A DNA stretch of 64,000 nt. Source: Oreohelix idahoensis (Eukaryota; Mollusca; Gastropoda; Stylommatophora; Oreohelicidae). The first letter of the stretch is position 1. Each line of letters opens with the position of its first letter. A program made the position numbers and the translations under genes. The notes beneath the pieces were generated by a model. It searched no databases and had not been told where the DNA came from. It worked only from the letters and a program-made list of their open reading frames with translations. Location: assembly GCA_024509875.1 (NCBI GenBank), contig JAMPIV010012432.1, positions 62,001 to 126,000 of the forward strand, given 5' to 3'. Below, piece after piece: positions 32,883 through 46,261 of the stretch.

Positions 32883-34967
32883 TGTGGCGTGAAGTTTTAT
32901 TTGGCTCTAAGATCAGTATAGTACTGACAATTACAGAAATAGAATTTCTGCAGAAAATGGTGAAGTCCCAGAGTCTGAGAGAACTACTGGTATCACAAAT
33001 TAGTTACGGCTGTGAATGATCTGATCTCGAAACAATAATAGAGAGGAGACCGACATAAAGTGCCACCTCCGCTGTGTAACTAACTGTGATATTAAAAAAC
33101 CAAGGAAACAGATTTCACTTAACAATTTTAAAAAATTTGACAAGTCGTTCAAATACAATTTCCTTATTATTTATTTAGTATATACACTATCTACTCTTGT
33201 GCTGAATGGTGAATGTTGAAAAATGGAATGTAATGGATTTGTAAGTTTACATATGATTCATATATATTTATATATATATATTACAAGTCTTCCAATTATA
33301 GGAAACAAATTTATATCAGCTGTGCTGTTAATCACTTATAGTAAATGTATCAGCTGTGCTGTTAATTAAGTATATAACATTTATCAGCTATGCTGTTATT
33401 ATTGTCTCTTTCTACGCTAAATCACTTTCTCGTCACTGGCACTAATTTTTGCTCACAATGCTGACAGAAATGGTACTAATGTGTACTCATCTCTTAGAAG
33501 TTCTTGGTTTGGTTGACACAAAACCGGCTGAAGATCGTTCCTTTAGCCCACCCAAGACTGAGGGAGACTAAAGATGTAAATTCTGTGCAATCTCTATGCT
33601 CCTGCGGAGTTCCAGGCAGCTGGACTGACAACCCACGATCTCAGTTTTTATGACACGAATAAAACCTGTTACATGGAAAAATAGGGGCTAATTTCTGTCC
33701 TTAAGCCCACCTATTTCTAGTGTGGGTAAAATGAGCGTGTCTCAGATGTCTGCATGTAGGATGAATAACAACATGGCTCAGTATGATTTAGCAATAGCGA
33801 GACAAGACAGGTGTCTACTTGCAAAACATTCTTTCTGATAAACTAATACATGGATACATTTAATAATATAAATTCAATGCATGAATACATTCAATAATAT
33901 AAATTCAATACATGAATACATTCAATACATGAATACATCCCATAATATGTACACCTAGGTGTGATACAACCATTTTCTTCCCCCTATAATATACCAGGCC
34001 CTCTCTGACAAGTGCTATACTAGCTGGTAACATATATCCTAACAATATTGTTATGTTCTTATGATAGGAGTATATGAGACGAGGACTGTTTGGTGATATA
34101 TCAGGTGGGAGTTATATGGGACAATAGATTGGAGTTAGATGAGACAATAGATTGAGTCCTAACAAGGACTGTTTTGGTTATATTTCAGTTGGTTTTATCT
34201 GAGATAACACTGAAGTTATAAGAGACAATAGATTGAGTTATAGGAGACAATAGATTGAGTTATAGGAGACAATAGATTGAGTCCTAACAAGGACTGTTTT
34301 TGTTATATTGCAGTTGGTCTGAAATAATAGATTGAAGTAATAGGAGACAATAGGTTGAGTCCTAACAAGGACTGTTTTGGTTATATTTCAGTTTGGAGTT
34401 ATCTGAGACAATAGACTGAAGTTATAGGAGACAATAGATTGAAGTATGAGTCCTATTAGTCTTCGTCTATTCAATCATATTATGAAATAAACTCATTATA
34501 CCTAATTCCACCAAGATACAATCAGTAAACTGATACGTTCATATTAAAACAATATATGTTAAATATATATATATATATATACAGGTGTATCTGCTGTAGG
34601 CCTATTTTCCTACCAGTTTATAGTAAATTTATATTTACTCTCCAAGATTTAAACAGGCCAGATTTTGACTCGACTTAGCGAAGCAGGCTGCAGGTCAATG
34701 CTCTCAGGCAGGAGCAAGCTGATTGGTTTCCTGCAGTTTAGTCTTATGCTCGTACAGCCTATTTTTATTCAGTTTTCTTCCGCCATCTTGCGTGAACAAG
34801 ATGGCCACGACCCACATCCGAAAAAAACAGGGCTTACGTTTTTCCTGGCGTAACTTCAGGTAATTTATTCCGGCTCAGCAACTGTGCGTTGATTGGCTGG
34901 GGCAAATTTGTATCCCGACATAATGATTTAACAAAGTAGTGGGGTTACACACATTCGTTTCACGACA
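32883..34967 (-). repeat. Element A 5' LTR
   Basis: 2085 bp. On the plus strand it begins TGTGGCGTGA and ends TTTCACGACA. It carries the empty site of the LINE insertion at about 34022-34030 (agctggtaacatatatcc). It contains the same degenerate tandem block (agacaatagattgagt units, about 34085-34450) and a TA tract near 34565-34581. Relative to the other LTR it lacks about 125 bp near 34710. Confidence 0.9.
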
Positions 34968-36032
34968 CTTGTACAGTGTGCCAAAGTTTAGCAACTAGGA
35001 ATCCAAAACATAATGCTCCTATTCAGGCAGCTGATATTTCTTTGCGGCCCTTCGCAAAGATGGCCATTGATAATTTTGGCCCTTTAAAGGTAACTTCAGC
35101 CAGAGGTCATAAATACGTGTTGACTTGCATTGATATGTGCACATGTTGGCCTGAAGCAATACCATTTCAACTATTACAACGGTAGAAATTGCTGATGCAT
35201 TATTTTTGATTTTTATTCGTCTAGGTTTTCCTGAAAATATTTTGTCGGACAGGGGAACACAATTAGTTTCAGATGCTATGAAACAGGTGATGGAAATGTT
35301 CGGGATTGAGAGATCACTTAGTTCAATCTATCATCCCCAGTCAAACGATAAAATTGAAGTTCTGAATAGAACATTAAAACAAATGTTTCATAAAGTAACC
35401 ATGAAATATCCACAAAATTTGGACAGAGTTTTGCCAGCAATTTTATTTGCATACAGAGAAATCAAAAATGAGCATACTGGGTTTTCTCCCTTTGAGTTGG
35501 TTTTATGCGCAAAACCAAGAGGCCCAATGTAAATTTTGAAACAGCTATTAATCGGAGCTGATATGAATGAAGAGGTTCAAACCTCATACCAAGTTGTGAT
35601 CAATTTAAGAAACAAATAATTGACGCATGCCAGATAGCGGTAGATTCATCTGAAAAGGCAAAGCTTAAGGCTAGGTTGTTTGTCAACCAGAACCGTAAAT
35701 TACGCCAATTATGGCCTGATGATGAAGCATACGTGCTATTACCTAATAAAGATAACAAGTTACTTGTATCGTGGAGAGGACCCTATAGGATTGTTGAGAA
35801 ACTGTCTGATGTTGATTATATTGTTTCAATAAATGGAAAAGAGAAAACTGTTCATATCAATATGTTGCAGCAGTTTCATACACGTCCACCACATCTTAGA
35901 CCAGTTTCTGAAGCTGTGGACGAATCTGTCAATCGTCATTCTTCTTTAGCTGTAATACAAGAGGAAAATTTAGACTTGTCTAATGGAGATGAATCACTTT
36001 TGGTGTTACCAAGTGTTCATGTCTTATCTACT
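34968..36032 (+). pseudogene. Element B integrase core and C-terminal domain
   Basis: The first frame (from 34970) completes the zinc finger with TVCQSLATRN and continues PFAKMAIDNFGPLKV and YVLTCIDMCTCWPEAIP, which hold the first catalytic Asp residues. After a frameshift near 35183 comes GFPENILSDRGTQLVSDAM (second Asp block), then YHPQSNDKIEVLNRTLKQM with the catalytic Glu. A frameshifted gap follows. The frame 35676-36032 shows LPNKDNKLLVSWRGPYRIVE, a GPY/F-like module typical of Ty3/Gypsy integrase C-termini. The frame runs into the Penelope insertion at 36033 and continues in phase at 47063. Confidence 0.9.
36020..36032. repeat. Target-site duplication of the Penelope array (left copy)
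   Basis: tgtcttatctact, repeated without change at 47063-47075 on the other side of the array. Confidence 0.9.
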
Positions 36033-36528
36033 CGAGGAAGTGGAGGGGAACTGCGGTAAGACGTGGAATACGATGGATGGGTTTGAAAAAAAATCGAAAA
36101 AAGGTGATTCGTCTTACGAGGACAAAAGACAAAGAAAATAGTCTACGTTACGGCCACAAGGCCTTCGTCAGGAAAGGAAAGAAAGTGAAGGCTAGATAGG
36201 ACACATAAAAACTAAATAAAATAAAAACTGGGTACTTCCCTGAAGGCAAGAACCGAAATTCTATCAAAATCGCTGTCTGTTTGTAAGCGCGTGGCTGAAC
36301 AGAAAAATGACTTCCGCCGCCGGATGTACACAATGCATACTAAGAAACTAAAAAACGAAACCGGAAAATAAACTACCCAACGTGATAAAAGTGGGGACTG
36401 GAAATAGAAGGGGACAGAATGAGTGGGAGATAAATAAATATGAAATAAAAAAATGTATATGGCATACAAATAGAAGAATAGGATAAGAGTGGAAAGAGTA
36501 AAATAGAGCAAGAGAGGAGAGGGTGACC

Positions 36529-39260
36529 TCAGACAAAGGTGTGAAAAGTGTTGAGACCGGCTGGTTTTAGACACCCCATGCGGTGGATAAGACGGTTCTC
36601 AAGCTGTTCTCGGCTGGCAGTGTCAGAGGAGCAGGATCGGATCGCTGTGACCTGGATGTCGATGGGACCATGGTGGTCAGGACCATTGAAGTGTATAGCA
36701 ACTGGTGTGGACTTTTGCTGAGCGATGTCATTTAAGTGCTGGCTGAATCTGTCCCCAAGTCGTTTGCCTGTTTGGCCAATATAAGTTTTGCAGCAACGTT
36801 TACATATGATCGTATAAATGACATTGCGCGATTCACACGTGAAGCTACTAGTGATGGTGTACGTAGCCTTAGGAAAGGACACCTTCTGGGTTGATATGAC
36901 ATACTTGCACGTGTTGCATCGTGTCCGACCACAGGGTAGTGTGCCAAAGTGAGTGGCATTCTCCTTTGGGAGACGGCTGTGAACAAGAAGATCTTTCAAG
37001 TTCTTGTCACGTCTATATGCCACCAAAGGTGCTTCACTGAATACTTTTTGGGTCAGAGGCTCAGCTTGGAGGATAGGGAGGTGGCGGAAAAGGATCTGTT
37101 TGACAGTAGTACTGTGAGGGTGATGGGTCAAGATTAATTTGACTCTATCCGAAGTGGATTTATGGTGAGGTTTGAGGGCCTCCAGACGAGAGATGGGGAG
37201 CACACGTTGGAGAGCAGAGGTGAGAACATGTTCTGGATAAAGTCTGTTACGGAAGAAATCCAACATCTCATTTGCTCGTAAGTGGAAGTCATCGTCGTCT
37301 TGGCATAAACGGCGGAGGCGGAGAAGTTGTGAAAAAGGAAGGGAGTCACGACAGGCCCGAGGATGAGAAGAGGTATACAGGAGGTAGCTGTGGGCATCTG
37401 TCGGCTTGTAGTATACTGAGGTATTAAGGCCGGAGGGCGTGATAGAAATAGTAATGTCAAGGAAGTTGACAGATACTGTGGAGACGAGGGAGGTGAACTT
37501 GATGGTGGGGTGAAAGTGGTTCACAAAGTCGATGAAGCGGTGTAAATCAGTCTCAGACATATCTGTGAGACCTATGCCATCATCGATATATCTGCGGTAA
37601 AACCCAGGGAAAGGACCGGAGTATTGTTGCCATATCTGATGCTCCAAGTGGCCCATGAATAGACAGGCATAGCTGGGACCCATCTTCGTTCCCATGGCAA
37701 CACCACTAATTTGGTCAAAAAACTGACCATTGAATTCAAAGGAATTCAGTTGAAGGACCAGTTCAGCAAGACGGAGAAGAGTGACAGTGGATATAGAAGG
37801 GCAAGTGCGTTGGTCCAGAAAAAACTGAAGAGCTCGGAGACCATCAGAGTGGGGAATAGAGGTATACAGAGAGCAGACGTCCAGCAAGAAAAGACGGTAG
37901 GAGCGGTCTGCTGGGAGTCGGATAGAGGAGAAAGTTGTAAGAGCGTGATTGGTGTCTTTGATGAAGGAGGGAAGATTCTCAACGATAGGCTGGAAAATGC
38001 TATCGAGGAAGTCAGAAATGTGTTCAGTAGGACAAGAACAGGCTGAGACAATAGGTCTTCCAGGGTTTTCGATCTTGTGAATTTTGGGGAGCATGTAGAA
38101 TACAGGCTTGCCCAAAGAGCTGTCATGAATCCTAAGATGAGATGCTTCGGGAGGAAGATCATTACTAGTGATAAGCTGTTTAATCGTGTTGTGTACAATG
38201 CGATTGTTAGAGACAGTCGCATCGCTGGTCCTGGACCTGTAAAAAGTGCCATTGGTCAACTGGTTTTTACCTTCACTTAGGTACAAGTCCTTCTGCCAGA
38301 CGACAATGGCTCCTCCCTTGTCAGCCGGTTTGATGACAATGTCGTCTCTACGGCGAAGAAGGGAGAGAGCACCAGACTCCGCCGAAGTGAGATTGGAATA
38401 ATGCAATCTACGAGGGCGGAGCTGCTGAATGTCATGGATGGTGTTCTTGATATACAGGTCCAGGGCATGAGAGGCTCCAGGTTTAGGTGTAAAGGGAGGT
38501 TTAGTAGAGTCAGAAAAGCGTGCGAAGATGTCGGATTCAGCCTGAGACTGCGGAGTGCTGTCTTTCTCTCTAAAATGGAGCTTCAGCCTCATGCGACGGT
38601 GAAACCGATGAACATCCTGGAGGAGATTGTATTGGTCTAGGGTCGGACGAAGAGGAACAAATTTTAGGCCCTTACTAAGAACAGAGCGCTCTCCCTCAGA
38701 GAGGGGTAGATCTGGGGGGATGCAGACTACCTGAGTGCATGATGGAGTGGAGGATGGAGGGGTAGCTATGGGGGTAGGGATGAGACGGGATAGTTTATGG
38801 TGTTTAGACGTGGAAAGGAACTCATGCAGCTGCCGGTTCAGTGTGTGGATAGTGGTGCGTACCATAGAATAGAAAGGGAAGTTGTTGGAGGTGAGACAAC
38901 GTAAGCGAAGCAGAAGCTGGGTCTGTAGGGCACTGAGGTCTGATAAAAGGCGGGGGAGTGACTGGCGGCCACTACGCGCATACGTTGAAAGCCACATCTG
39001 GTCTCAATTCGTTGTAGGAGACGTTGTTCCCTAGGATTGAGTGTACCAGCAGATGGATGAAAATTGGAAGAAAATCCATTAGGAAGAATTTTGTGGTGGA
39101 GGCAGGTGTGAATAAAGTGGAGATGAGAGGTGAATCTAGTTTTCTTGAAAGTAACGAACGCAAAGTCAATAGCGACACGGGATATATCAGGAGGTAGGGA
39201 GCTAAAGCTGGTGGTAACCGACACACGGAGCGAGTTGATAAAATATTTCAGAGAGGGCAT
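36529..39260 (-). pseudogene. Penelope-like RT/GIY-YIG protein, unit 1
   Basis: Retroelement polyprotein with RT and a C-terminal GIY-YIG nuclease. It would start at MPSLKYFINSL (39260) and end GLNTFHTFV. Motifs in order are LSKGLKFVPLRPT (N-terminal to RT), IKPADKGGAIVVW, MLPKIHK...NPGRPIVS, FLLDVCSLYTSIP with the motif A Asp, GVAMGTKMGPSYA, and YRRYIDDGIGL with the catalytic DD. Then come a Cys-rich linker CGRTRCNTCKYV and the nuclease NVIYTIICKRCCKTYIGQTG, with Arg in LGDRFSQH and Glu in REQLENRLIH. Domain order and the Cys linker suggest a Neptune/Poseidon-type element. Two extra G near 38953 shift the frame, so it is read in two pieces. Confidence 0.93.
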
Positions 39261-40028
39261 AGTGGGGAAAGTAAAACGTCCAGAAAATAAAAAACGTAAA
39301 ATGTGAAATAAATAAAATATAAAACGCTGAAACAGTAAATAAATAGGGTAGATTGCGGTAGGCTAATATAAGGTATGAAGGAAGAATAGGGAAATACGAA
39401 AATAAATAGGTGAATAGGATATAAAATACTGAGAAAAGGCGATAGGATAGGATCAGGGAGATAAGCAGGATAGGTAGATAGAGATACGAGATAACAGAGA
39501 CACGGTGCAGTCAAAAAAAAATATATATATAATCGAGGAAGTGGAGGGGAACTGCGGTAAGACGTGGAATACGATGGATGGGTTTGAAAAAAAATCGAAA
39601 AAAGGTGATTCGTCTTACGAGGACAAAAGACAAAGAAAATAGTCTACGTTACGGCCACAAGGCCTTCGTCAGGAAAGGAAAGAAAGTGAAGGCTAGATAG
39701 GACACATAAAAACTAAATAAAATAAAAACTGGGTACTTCCCTGAAGGCAAGAACCGAAATTCTATCAAAATCGCTGTCTGTTTGTAAGCGCGTGGCTGAA
39801 CAGAAAAATGACTTCCGCCGCCGGATGTACACAATGCATACTAAGAAACTAAAAAAACGAAACCGGAAAATAAACTACCCAACGTGATAAAAGTGGGGAC
39901 TGGAAATAGAAGGGGACAGAATGAGTGGGAGATAAATAAATATGAAATAAAAAAATGTATATGGCATACAAATAGAAGAATAGGATAAGAGTGGAAAGAG
40001 TAAAATAGAGCAAGAGAGGAGGGTGACC

Positions 40029-42757
40029 TCAGACAAAGGTGTGAAAAGTGTTGAGACCGGCTGGTTTTAGACACCCCATGCGGTGGATAAGACGGTTCTC
40101 AAGCTGTTCTCGGCTGGCAGTGTCAGAGGAGCAGGATCGGATCGCTGTGACCTGGATGTCGATGGGACCATGGTGGTCAGGACCATTGAAGTGTATAGCA
40201 ACTGGTGTGGACTTTTGCTGAGCGATGTCATTTAAGTGCTGGCTGAATCTGTCCCCAAGTCGTTTGCCTGTTTGGCCAATATAAGTTTTGCAGCAACGTT
40301 TACATATGATCGTATAAATGACATTGCGCGATTCACACGTGAAGCTACTAGTGATGGTGTACGTAGCCTTAGGAAAGGACACCTTCTGGGTTGATATGAC
40401 ATACTTGCACGTGTTGCATCGTGTCCGACCACAGGGTAGTGTGCCAAAGTGAGTGGCATTCTCCTTTGGGAGACGGCTGTGAACAAGAAGATCCTTCAAG
40501 TTCTTGTCACGTCTATATGCCACCAAAGGTGCTTCACTGAATACTTTTTGGGTCAGAGGCTCAGCTTGGAGGATAGGGAGGTGGCGGAAAAGGATCTGTT
40601 TGACAGTAGTACTGTGAGGGTGATGGGTCAAGATTAATTTGACTCTATCCGAAGTGGATTTATGGTGAGGTTTGAGGGCCTCCAGACGAGAGATGGGGAG
40701 CACACGTTGGAGAGCAGAGGTGAGAACATGTTCTGGATAAAGTCTGTTACGGAAGAAATCCAACATCTCATTTGCTCGTAAGTGGAAGTCATCGTCGTCT
40801 TGGCATAAACGGCGGAGGCGGAGAAGTTGTGAAAAAGGAAGGGAGTCACGACAGGCCCGAGGATGAGAAGAGGTATACAGGAGGTAGCTGTGGGCATCTG
40901 TCGGCTTGTAGTATACTGAGGTATTAAGGCCGGAGGGCGTGATAGAAATAGTAATGTCAAGGAAGTTGACAGATACTGTGGAGACGAGGGAGGTGAACTT
41001 GATGGTGGGGTGAAGTGGTTCACAAAGTCGATGAAGCGGTGTAAATCAGTCTCAGACATATCTGTGAGACCTATGCCATCATCGATATATCTGCGGTAAA
41101 ACCCAGGGAAAGGACCGGAGTATTGTTGCCATATCTGATGCTCCAAGTGGCCCATGAATAGACAGGCATAGCTGGGACCCATCTTCGTTCCCATGGCAAC
41201 ACCACTAATTTGGTCAAAAAACTGACCATTGAATTCAAAGGAATTCAGTTGAAGGACCAGTTCAGCAAGACGGAGAAGAGTGACAGTGGATATAGAAGGG
41301 CAAGTGCGTTGGTCCAGAAAAAACTGAAGAGCTCGGAGACCATCAGAGTGGGGAATAGAGGTATACAGAGAGCAGACGTCCAGCAAGAAAAGACGGTAGG
41401 AGCGGTCTGCTGGGAGTCGGATAGAGGAGAAAGTTGTAAGAGCGTGATTGGTGTCTTTGATGAAGGAGGGAAGATTCTCAACGATAGGCTGGAAAATGCT
41501 ATCGAGGAAGTCAGAAATGTGTTCAGTAGGACAAGAACAGGCTGAGACAATAGGTCTTCCAGGGTTTTCGATCTTGTGAATTTTGGGGAGCATGTAGAAT
41601 ACAGGCTTGCCCAAAGAGCTGTCATGAATCCTAAGATGAGATGCTTCGGGAGGAAGATCATTACTAGTGATAAGCTGTTTAATCGTGTTGTGTACAATGC
41701 GATTGTTAGAGACAGTCGCATCGCTGGTCCTGGACCTGTAAAAAGTGCCATTGGTCAACTGGTTTTTACCTTCACTTAGGTACAAGTCCTTCTGCCAGAC
41801 GACAATGGCTCCTCCCTTGTCAGCCGGTTTGATGACAATGTCGTCTCTACGGCGAAGAAGGGAGAGAGCACCAGACTCCGCCGAAGTGAGATTGGAATAA
41901 TGCAATCTACGAGGGCGGAGCTGCTGAATGTCATGGATGGTGTTCTTGATATACAGGTCCAGGGCATGAGAGGCTCCAGGTTTAGGTGTAAAGGGAGGTT
42001 TAGTAGAGTCAGAAAAGCGTGCGAAGATGTCGGATTCAGCCTGAGACTGCGGAGTGCTGTCTTTCTCTCTAAAATGGAGCTTCAGCCTCATGCGACGGTG
42101 AAACCGATGAACATCCTGGAGGAGATTGTATTGGTCTAGGGTCGGACGAAGAGGAACAAATTTTAGGCCCTTACTAAGAACAGAGCGCTCTCCCTCAGAG
42201 AGGGGTAGATCTGGGGGGATGCAGACTACCTGAGTGCATGATGGAGTGGAGGATGGAGGGGTAGCTATGGGGGTAGGGATGAGACGGGATAGTTTATGGT
42301 GTTTAGACGTGGAAAGGAACTCATGCAGCTGCCGGTTCAGTGTGTGGATAGTGGTGCGTACCATAGAATAGAAAGGGAAGTTGTTGGAGGTGAGACAACG
42401 TAAGCGAAGCAGAAGCTGGGTCTGTAGGGCACTGAGGTCTGATAAAAGGCGGGAGTGACTGGCGGCCACTACGCGCATACGTTGAAAGCCACATCTGGTC
42501 TCAATTCGTTGTAGGAGACGTTGTTCCCTAGGATTGAGTGTACCAGCAGATGGATGAAAATTGGAAGAAAATCCATTAGGAAGAATTTTGTGGTGGAGGC
42601 AGGTGTGAATAAAGTGGAGATGAGAGGTGAATCTAGTTTTCTTGAAAGTAACGAACGCAAAGTCAATAGCGACACGGGATATATCAGGAGGTAGGGAGCT
42701 AAAGCTGGTGGTAACCGACACACGGAGCGAGTTGATAAAATATTTCAGAGAGGGCAT
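40029..42757 (-). pseudogene. Penelope-like RT/GIY-YIG protein, unit 2
   Basis: Same protein as unit 1. The unit-1 frameshift is absent, and the frame is open from MPSLKYFINSL (42757) through RT motif C (YRRYIDDGIGL). One A is missing near 41012 (ggggtgaagtgg, compared with ggggtgaaagtgg in the other units). The frame is lost in the RT thumb after FVNHF. The GIY-YIG nuclease is intact downstream in the other frame (from 40766). Length is one base short of the 2730-bp frame expected from the three units. Confidence 0.92.
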
Positions 42758-43529
42758 AGTGGGGAAAAGTAAAACGTCCAGAAAATAAAAAACGTAAAAT
42801 GTGAAATAAATAAAATATAAAACGCTGAAACAGTAAATAAATAGGGTAGATTGCGGTAGGCTAATATAAGGTATGAAGGAAGAATAGGGAAATACGAAAA
42901 TAAATAGGTGAATAGGATATAAAATACTGAGAAAAGGCGATAGGATAGGATCAGGGAGATAAGCAGGATAGGTAGATAGAGATACGAGATAACAGAGACA
43001 CGGTGCAGTCAAAAAAAAAAATATATATATAATCGAGGAAGTGGAGGGGAACTGCGGTAAGACGTGGAATACGATGGATGGGTTTGAAAAAAAATCGAAA
43101 AAAGGTGATTCGTCTTACGAGGACAAAAGACAAAGAAAATAGTCTACGTTACGGCCACAAGGCCTTCGTCAGGAAAGGAAAGAAAGTGAAGGCTAGATAG
43201 GACACATAAAAACTAAATAAAATAAAAACTGGGTACTTCCCTGAAGGCAAGAACCGAAATTCTATCAAAATCGCTGTCTGTTTGTAAGCGCGTGGCTGAA
43301 CAGAAAAATGACTTCCGCCGCCGGATGTACACAATGCATACTAAGAAACTAAAAAACGAAACCGGAAAATAAACTACCCAACGTGATAAAAGTGGGGACT
43401 GGAAATAGAAGGGGACAGAATGAGTGGGAGATAAATAAATATGAAATAAAAAAATGTATATGGCATACAAATAGAAGAATAGGATAAGAGTGGAAAGAGT
43501 AAAATAGAGCAAGAGAGGAGAGGGTGACC

Positions 43530-46261
43530 TCAGACAAAGGTGTGAAAAGTGTTGAGACCGGCTGGTTTTAGACACCCCATGCGGTGGATAAGACGGTTCT
43601 CAAGCTGTTCTCGGCTGGCAGTGTCAGAGGAGCAGGATCGGATCGCTGTGACCTGGATGTCGATGGGACCATGGTGGTCAGGACCATTGAAGTGTATAGC
43701 AACTGGTGTGGACTTTTGCTGAGCGATGTCATTTAAGTGCTGGCTGAATCTGTCCCCAAGTCGTTTGCCTGTTTGGCCAATATAAGTTTTGCAGCAACGT
43801 TTACATATGATCGTATAAATGACATTGCGCGATTCACACGTGAAGCTACTAGTGATGGTGTACGTAGCCTTAGGAAAGGACACCTTCTGGGTTGATATGA
43901 CATACTTGCACGTGTTGCATCGTGTCCGACCACAGGGTAGTGTGCCAAAGTGAGTGGCATTCTCCTTTGGGAGACGGCTGTGAACAAGAAGATCCTTCAA
44001 GTTCTTGTCACGTCTATATGCCACCAAAGGTGCTTCACTGAATACTTTTTGGGTCAGAGGCTCAGCTTGGAGGATAGGGAGGTGGCGGAAAAGGATCTGT
44101 TTGACAGTAGTACTGTGAGGGTGATGGGTCAAGATTAATTTGACTCTATCCGAAGTGGATTTATGGTGAGGTTTGAGGGCCTCCAGACGAGAGATGGGGA
44201 GCACACGTTGGAGAGCAGAGGTGAGAACATGTTCTGGATAAAGTCTGTTACGGAAGAAATCCAACATCTCATTTGCTCGTAAGTGGAAGTCATCGTCGTC
44301 TTGGCATAAACGGCGGAGGCGGAGAAGTTGTGAAAAAGGAAGGGAGTCACGACAGGCCCGAGGATGAGAGAAGAGGTATACAGGAGGTAGCTGTGGGCAT
44401 CTGTCGGCTTGTAGTATACTGAGGTATTAAGGCCGGAGGGCGTGATAGAAATAGTAATGTCAAGGAAGTTGACAGATACTGTGGAGACGAGGGAGGTGAA
44501 CTTGATGGTGGGGTGAAAGTGGTTCACAAAGTCGATGAAGCGGTGTAAATCAGTCTCAGACATATCTGTGAGACCTATGCCATCATCGATATATCTGCGG
44601 TAAAACCCAGGGAAAGGACCGGAGTATTGTTGCCATATCTGATGCTCCAAGTGGCCCATGAATAGACAGGCATAGCTGGGACCCATCTTCGTTCCCATGG
44701 CAACACCACTAATTTGGTCAAAAAACTGACCATTGAATTCAAAGGAATTCAGTTGAAGGACCAGTTCAGCAAGACGGAGAAGAGTGACAGTGGATATAGA
44801 AGGGCAAGTGCGTTGGTCCAGAAAAAACTGAAGAGCTCGGAGACCATCAGAGTGGGGAATAGAGGTATACAGAGAGCAGACGTCCAGCAAAAAAAGACGG
44901 TAGGAGCGGTCTGCTGGGAGTCGGATAGAGGAGAAAGTTGTAAGAGCGTGATTGGTGTCTTTGATGAAGGAGGGAAGATTCTCAACGATAGGCTGGAAAA
45001 TGCTATCGAGGAAGTCAGAAATGTGTTCAGTAGGACAAGAACAGGCTGAGACAATAGGTCTTCCAGGGTTTTCGATCTTGTGAATTTTGGGGAGCATGTA
45101 GAATACAGGCTTGCCCAAAGAGCTGTCATGAATCCTAAGATGAGATGCTTCGGGAGGAAGATCATTACTAGTGATAAGCTGTTTAATCGTGTTGTGTACA
45201 ATGCGATTGTTAGAGACAGTCGCATCGCTGGTCCTGGACCTGTAAAAAGTGCCATTGGTCAACTGGTTTTTACCTTCACTTAGGTACAAGTCCTTCTGCC
45301 AGACGACAATGGCTCCTCCCTTGTCAGCCGGTTTGATGACAATGTCGTCTCTACGGCGAAGAAGGGAGAGAGCACCAGACTCCGCCGAAGTGAGATTGGA
45401 ATAATGCAATCTACGAGGGCGGAGCTGCTGAATGTCATGGATGGTGTTCTTGATATACAGGTCCAGGGCATGAGAGGCTCCAGGTTTAGGTGTAAAGGGA
45501 GGTTTAGTAGAGTCAGAAAAGCGTGCGAAGATGTCGGATTCAGCCTGAGACTGCGGAGTGCTGTCTTTCTCTCTAAAATGGAGCTTCAGCCTCATGCGAC
45601 GGTGAAACCGATGAACATCCTGGAGGAGATTGTATTGGTCTAGGGTCGGACGAAGAGGAACAAATTTTAGGCCCTTACTAAGAACAGAGCGCTCTCCCTC
45701 AGAGAGGGGTAGATCTGGGGGGATGCAGACTACCTGAGTGCATGATGGAGTGGAGGATGGAGGGGTAGCTATGGGGGTAGGGATGAGACGGGATAGTTTA
45801 TGGTGTTTAGACGTGGAAAGGAACTCATGCAGCTGCCGGTTCAGTGTGTGGATAGTGGTGCGTACCATAGAATAGAAAGGGAAGTTGTTGGAGGTGAGAC
45901 AACGTAAGCGAAGCAGAAGCTGGGTCTGTAGGGCACTGAGGTCTGATAAAAGGCGGGAGTGACTGGCGGCCACTACGCGCATACGTTGAAAGCCACATCT
46001 GGTCTCAATTCGTTGTAGGAGACGTTGTTCCCTAGGATTGAGTGTACCAGCAGATGGATGAAAATTGGAAGAAAATCCATTAGGAAGAATTTTGTGGTGG
46101 AGGCAGGTGTGAATAAAGTGGAGATGAGAGGTGAATCTAGTTTTCTTGAAAGTAACGAACGCAAAGTCAATAGCGACACGGGATATATCAGGAGGTAGGG
46201 AGCTAAAGCTGGTGGTAACCGACACACGGAGCGAGTTGATAAAATATTTCAGAGAGGGCAT
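43530..46261 (-). pseudogene. Penelope-like RT/GIY-YIG protein, unit 3
   Basis: Same protein again. The frame is open from 46261 through the whole RT and into the linker. Two extra bases (GA) near 44366 shift the frame after YLLYTSS. The nuclease follows in the other frame from 44267. This unit lies just downstream of the partial copy, in the position expected for the transcribed copy of a Penelope array. Confidence 0.92.

Larger units (their letters stand above)
17348..34967 (-). mobile_element. Element A: Gmr1-like Ty3/Gypsy retrotransposon, nested in Element B
   Basis: Bounded by direct LTRs 17348-20673 (3', enlarged by a LINE) and 32883-34967 (5'). On the minus strand the order is primer-binding site, gag, protease, [Element C], integrase zinc finger, RT, RNase H, polypurine tract and 3' LTR. 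RNase H ends about 90 bp before the 3' LTR, so no integrase can follow it; integrase lies upstream of RT as in Gmr1-like elements. The catalytic core of integrase is missing. LTR termini (TGTCGTGAAACG and TCACGCCACA on the minus strand) form a near-perfect inverted repeat. Frameshifts make it inactive. Confidence 0.87.

Noticed and set aside
37711..38280. Plus-strand frames inside the Penelope units (111 and 67 codons, repeated per unit)
   Set aside because: They are antisense shadows of the RT domain and repeat only because the units repeat.
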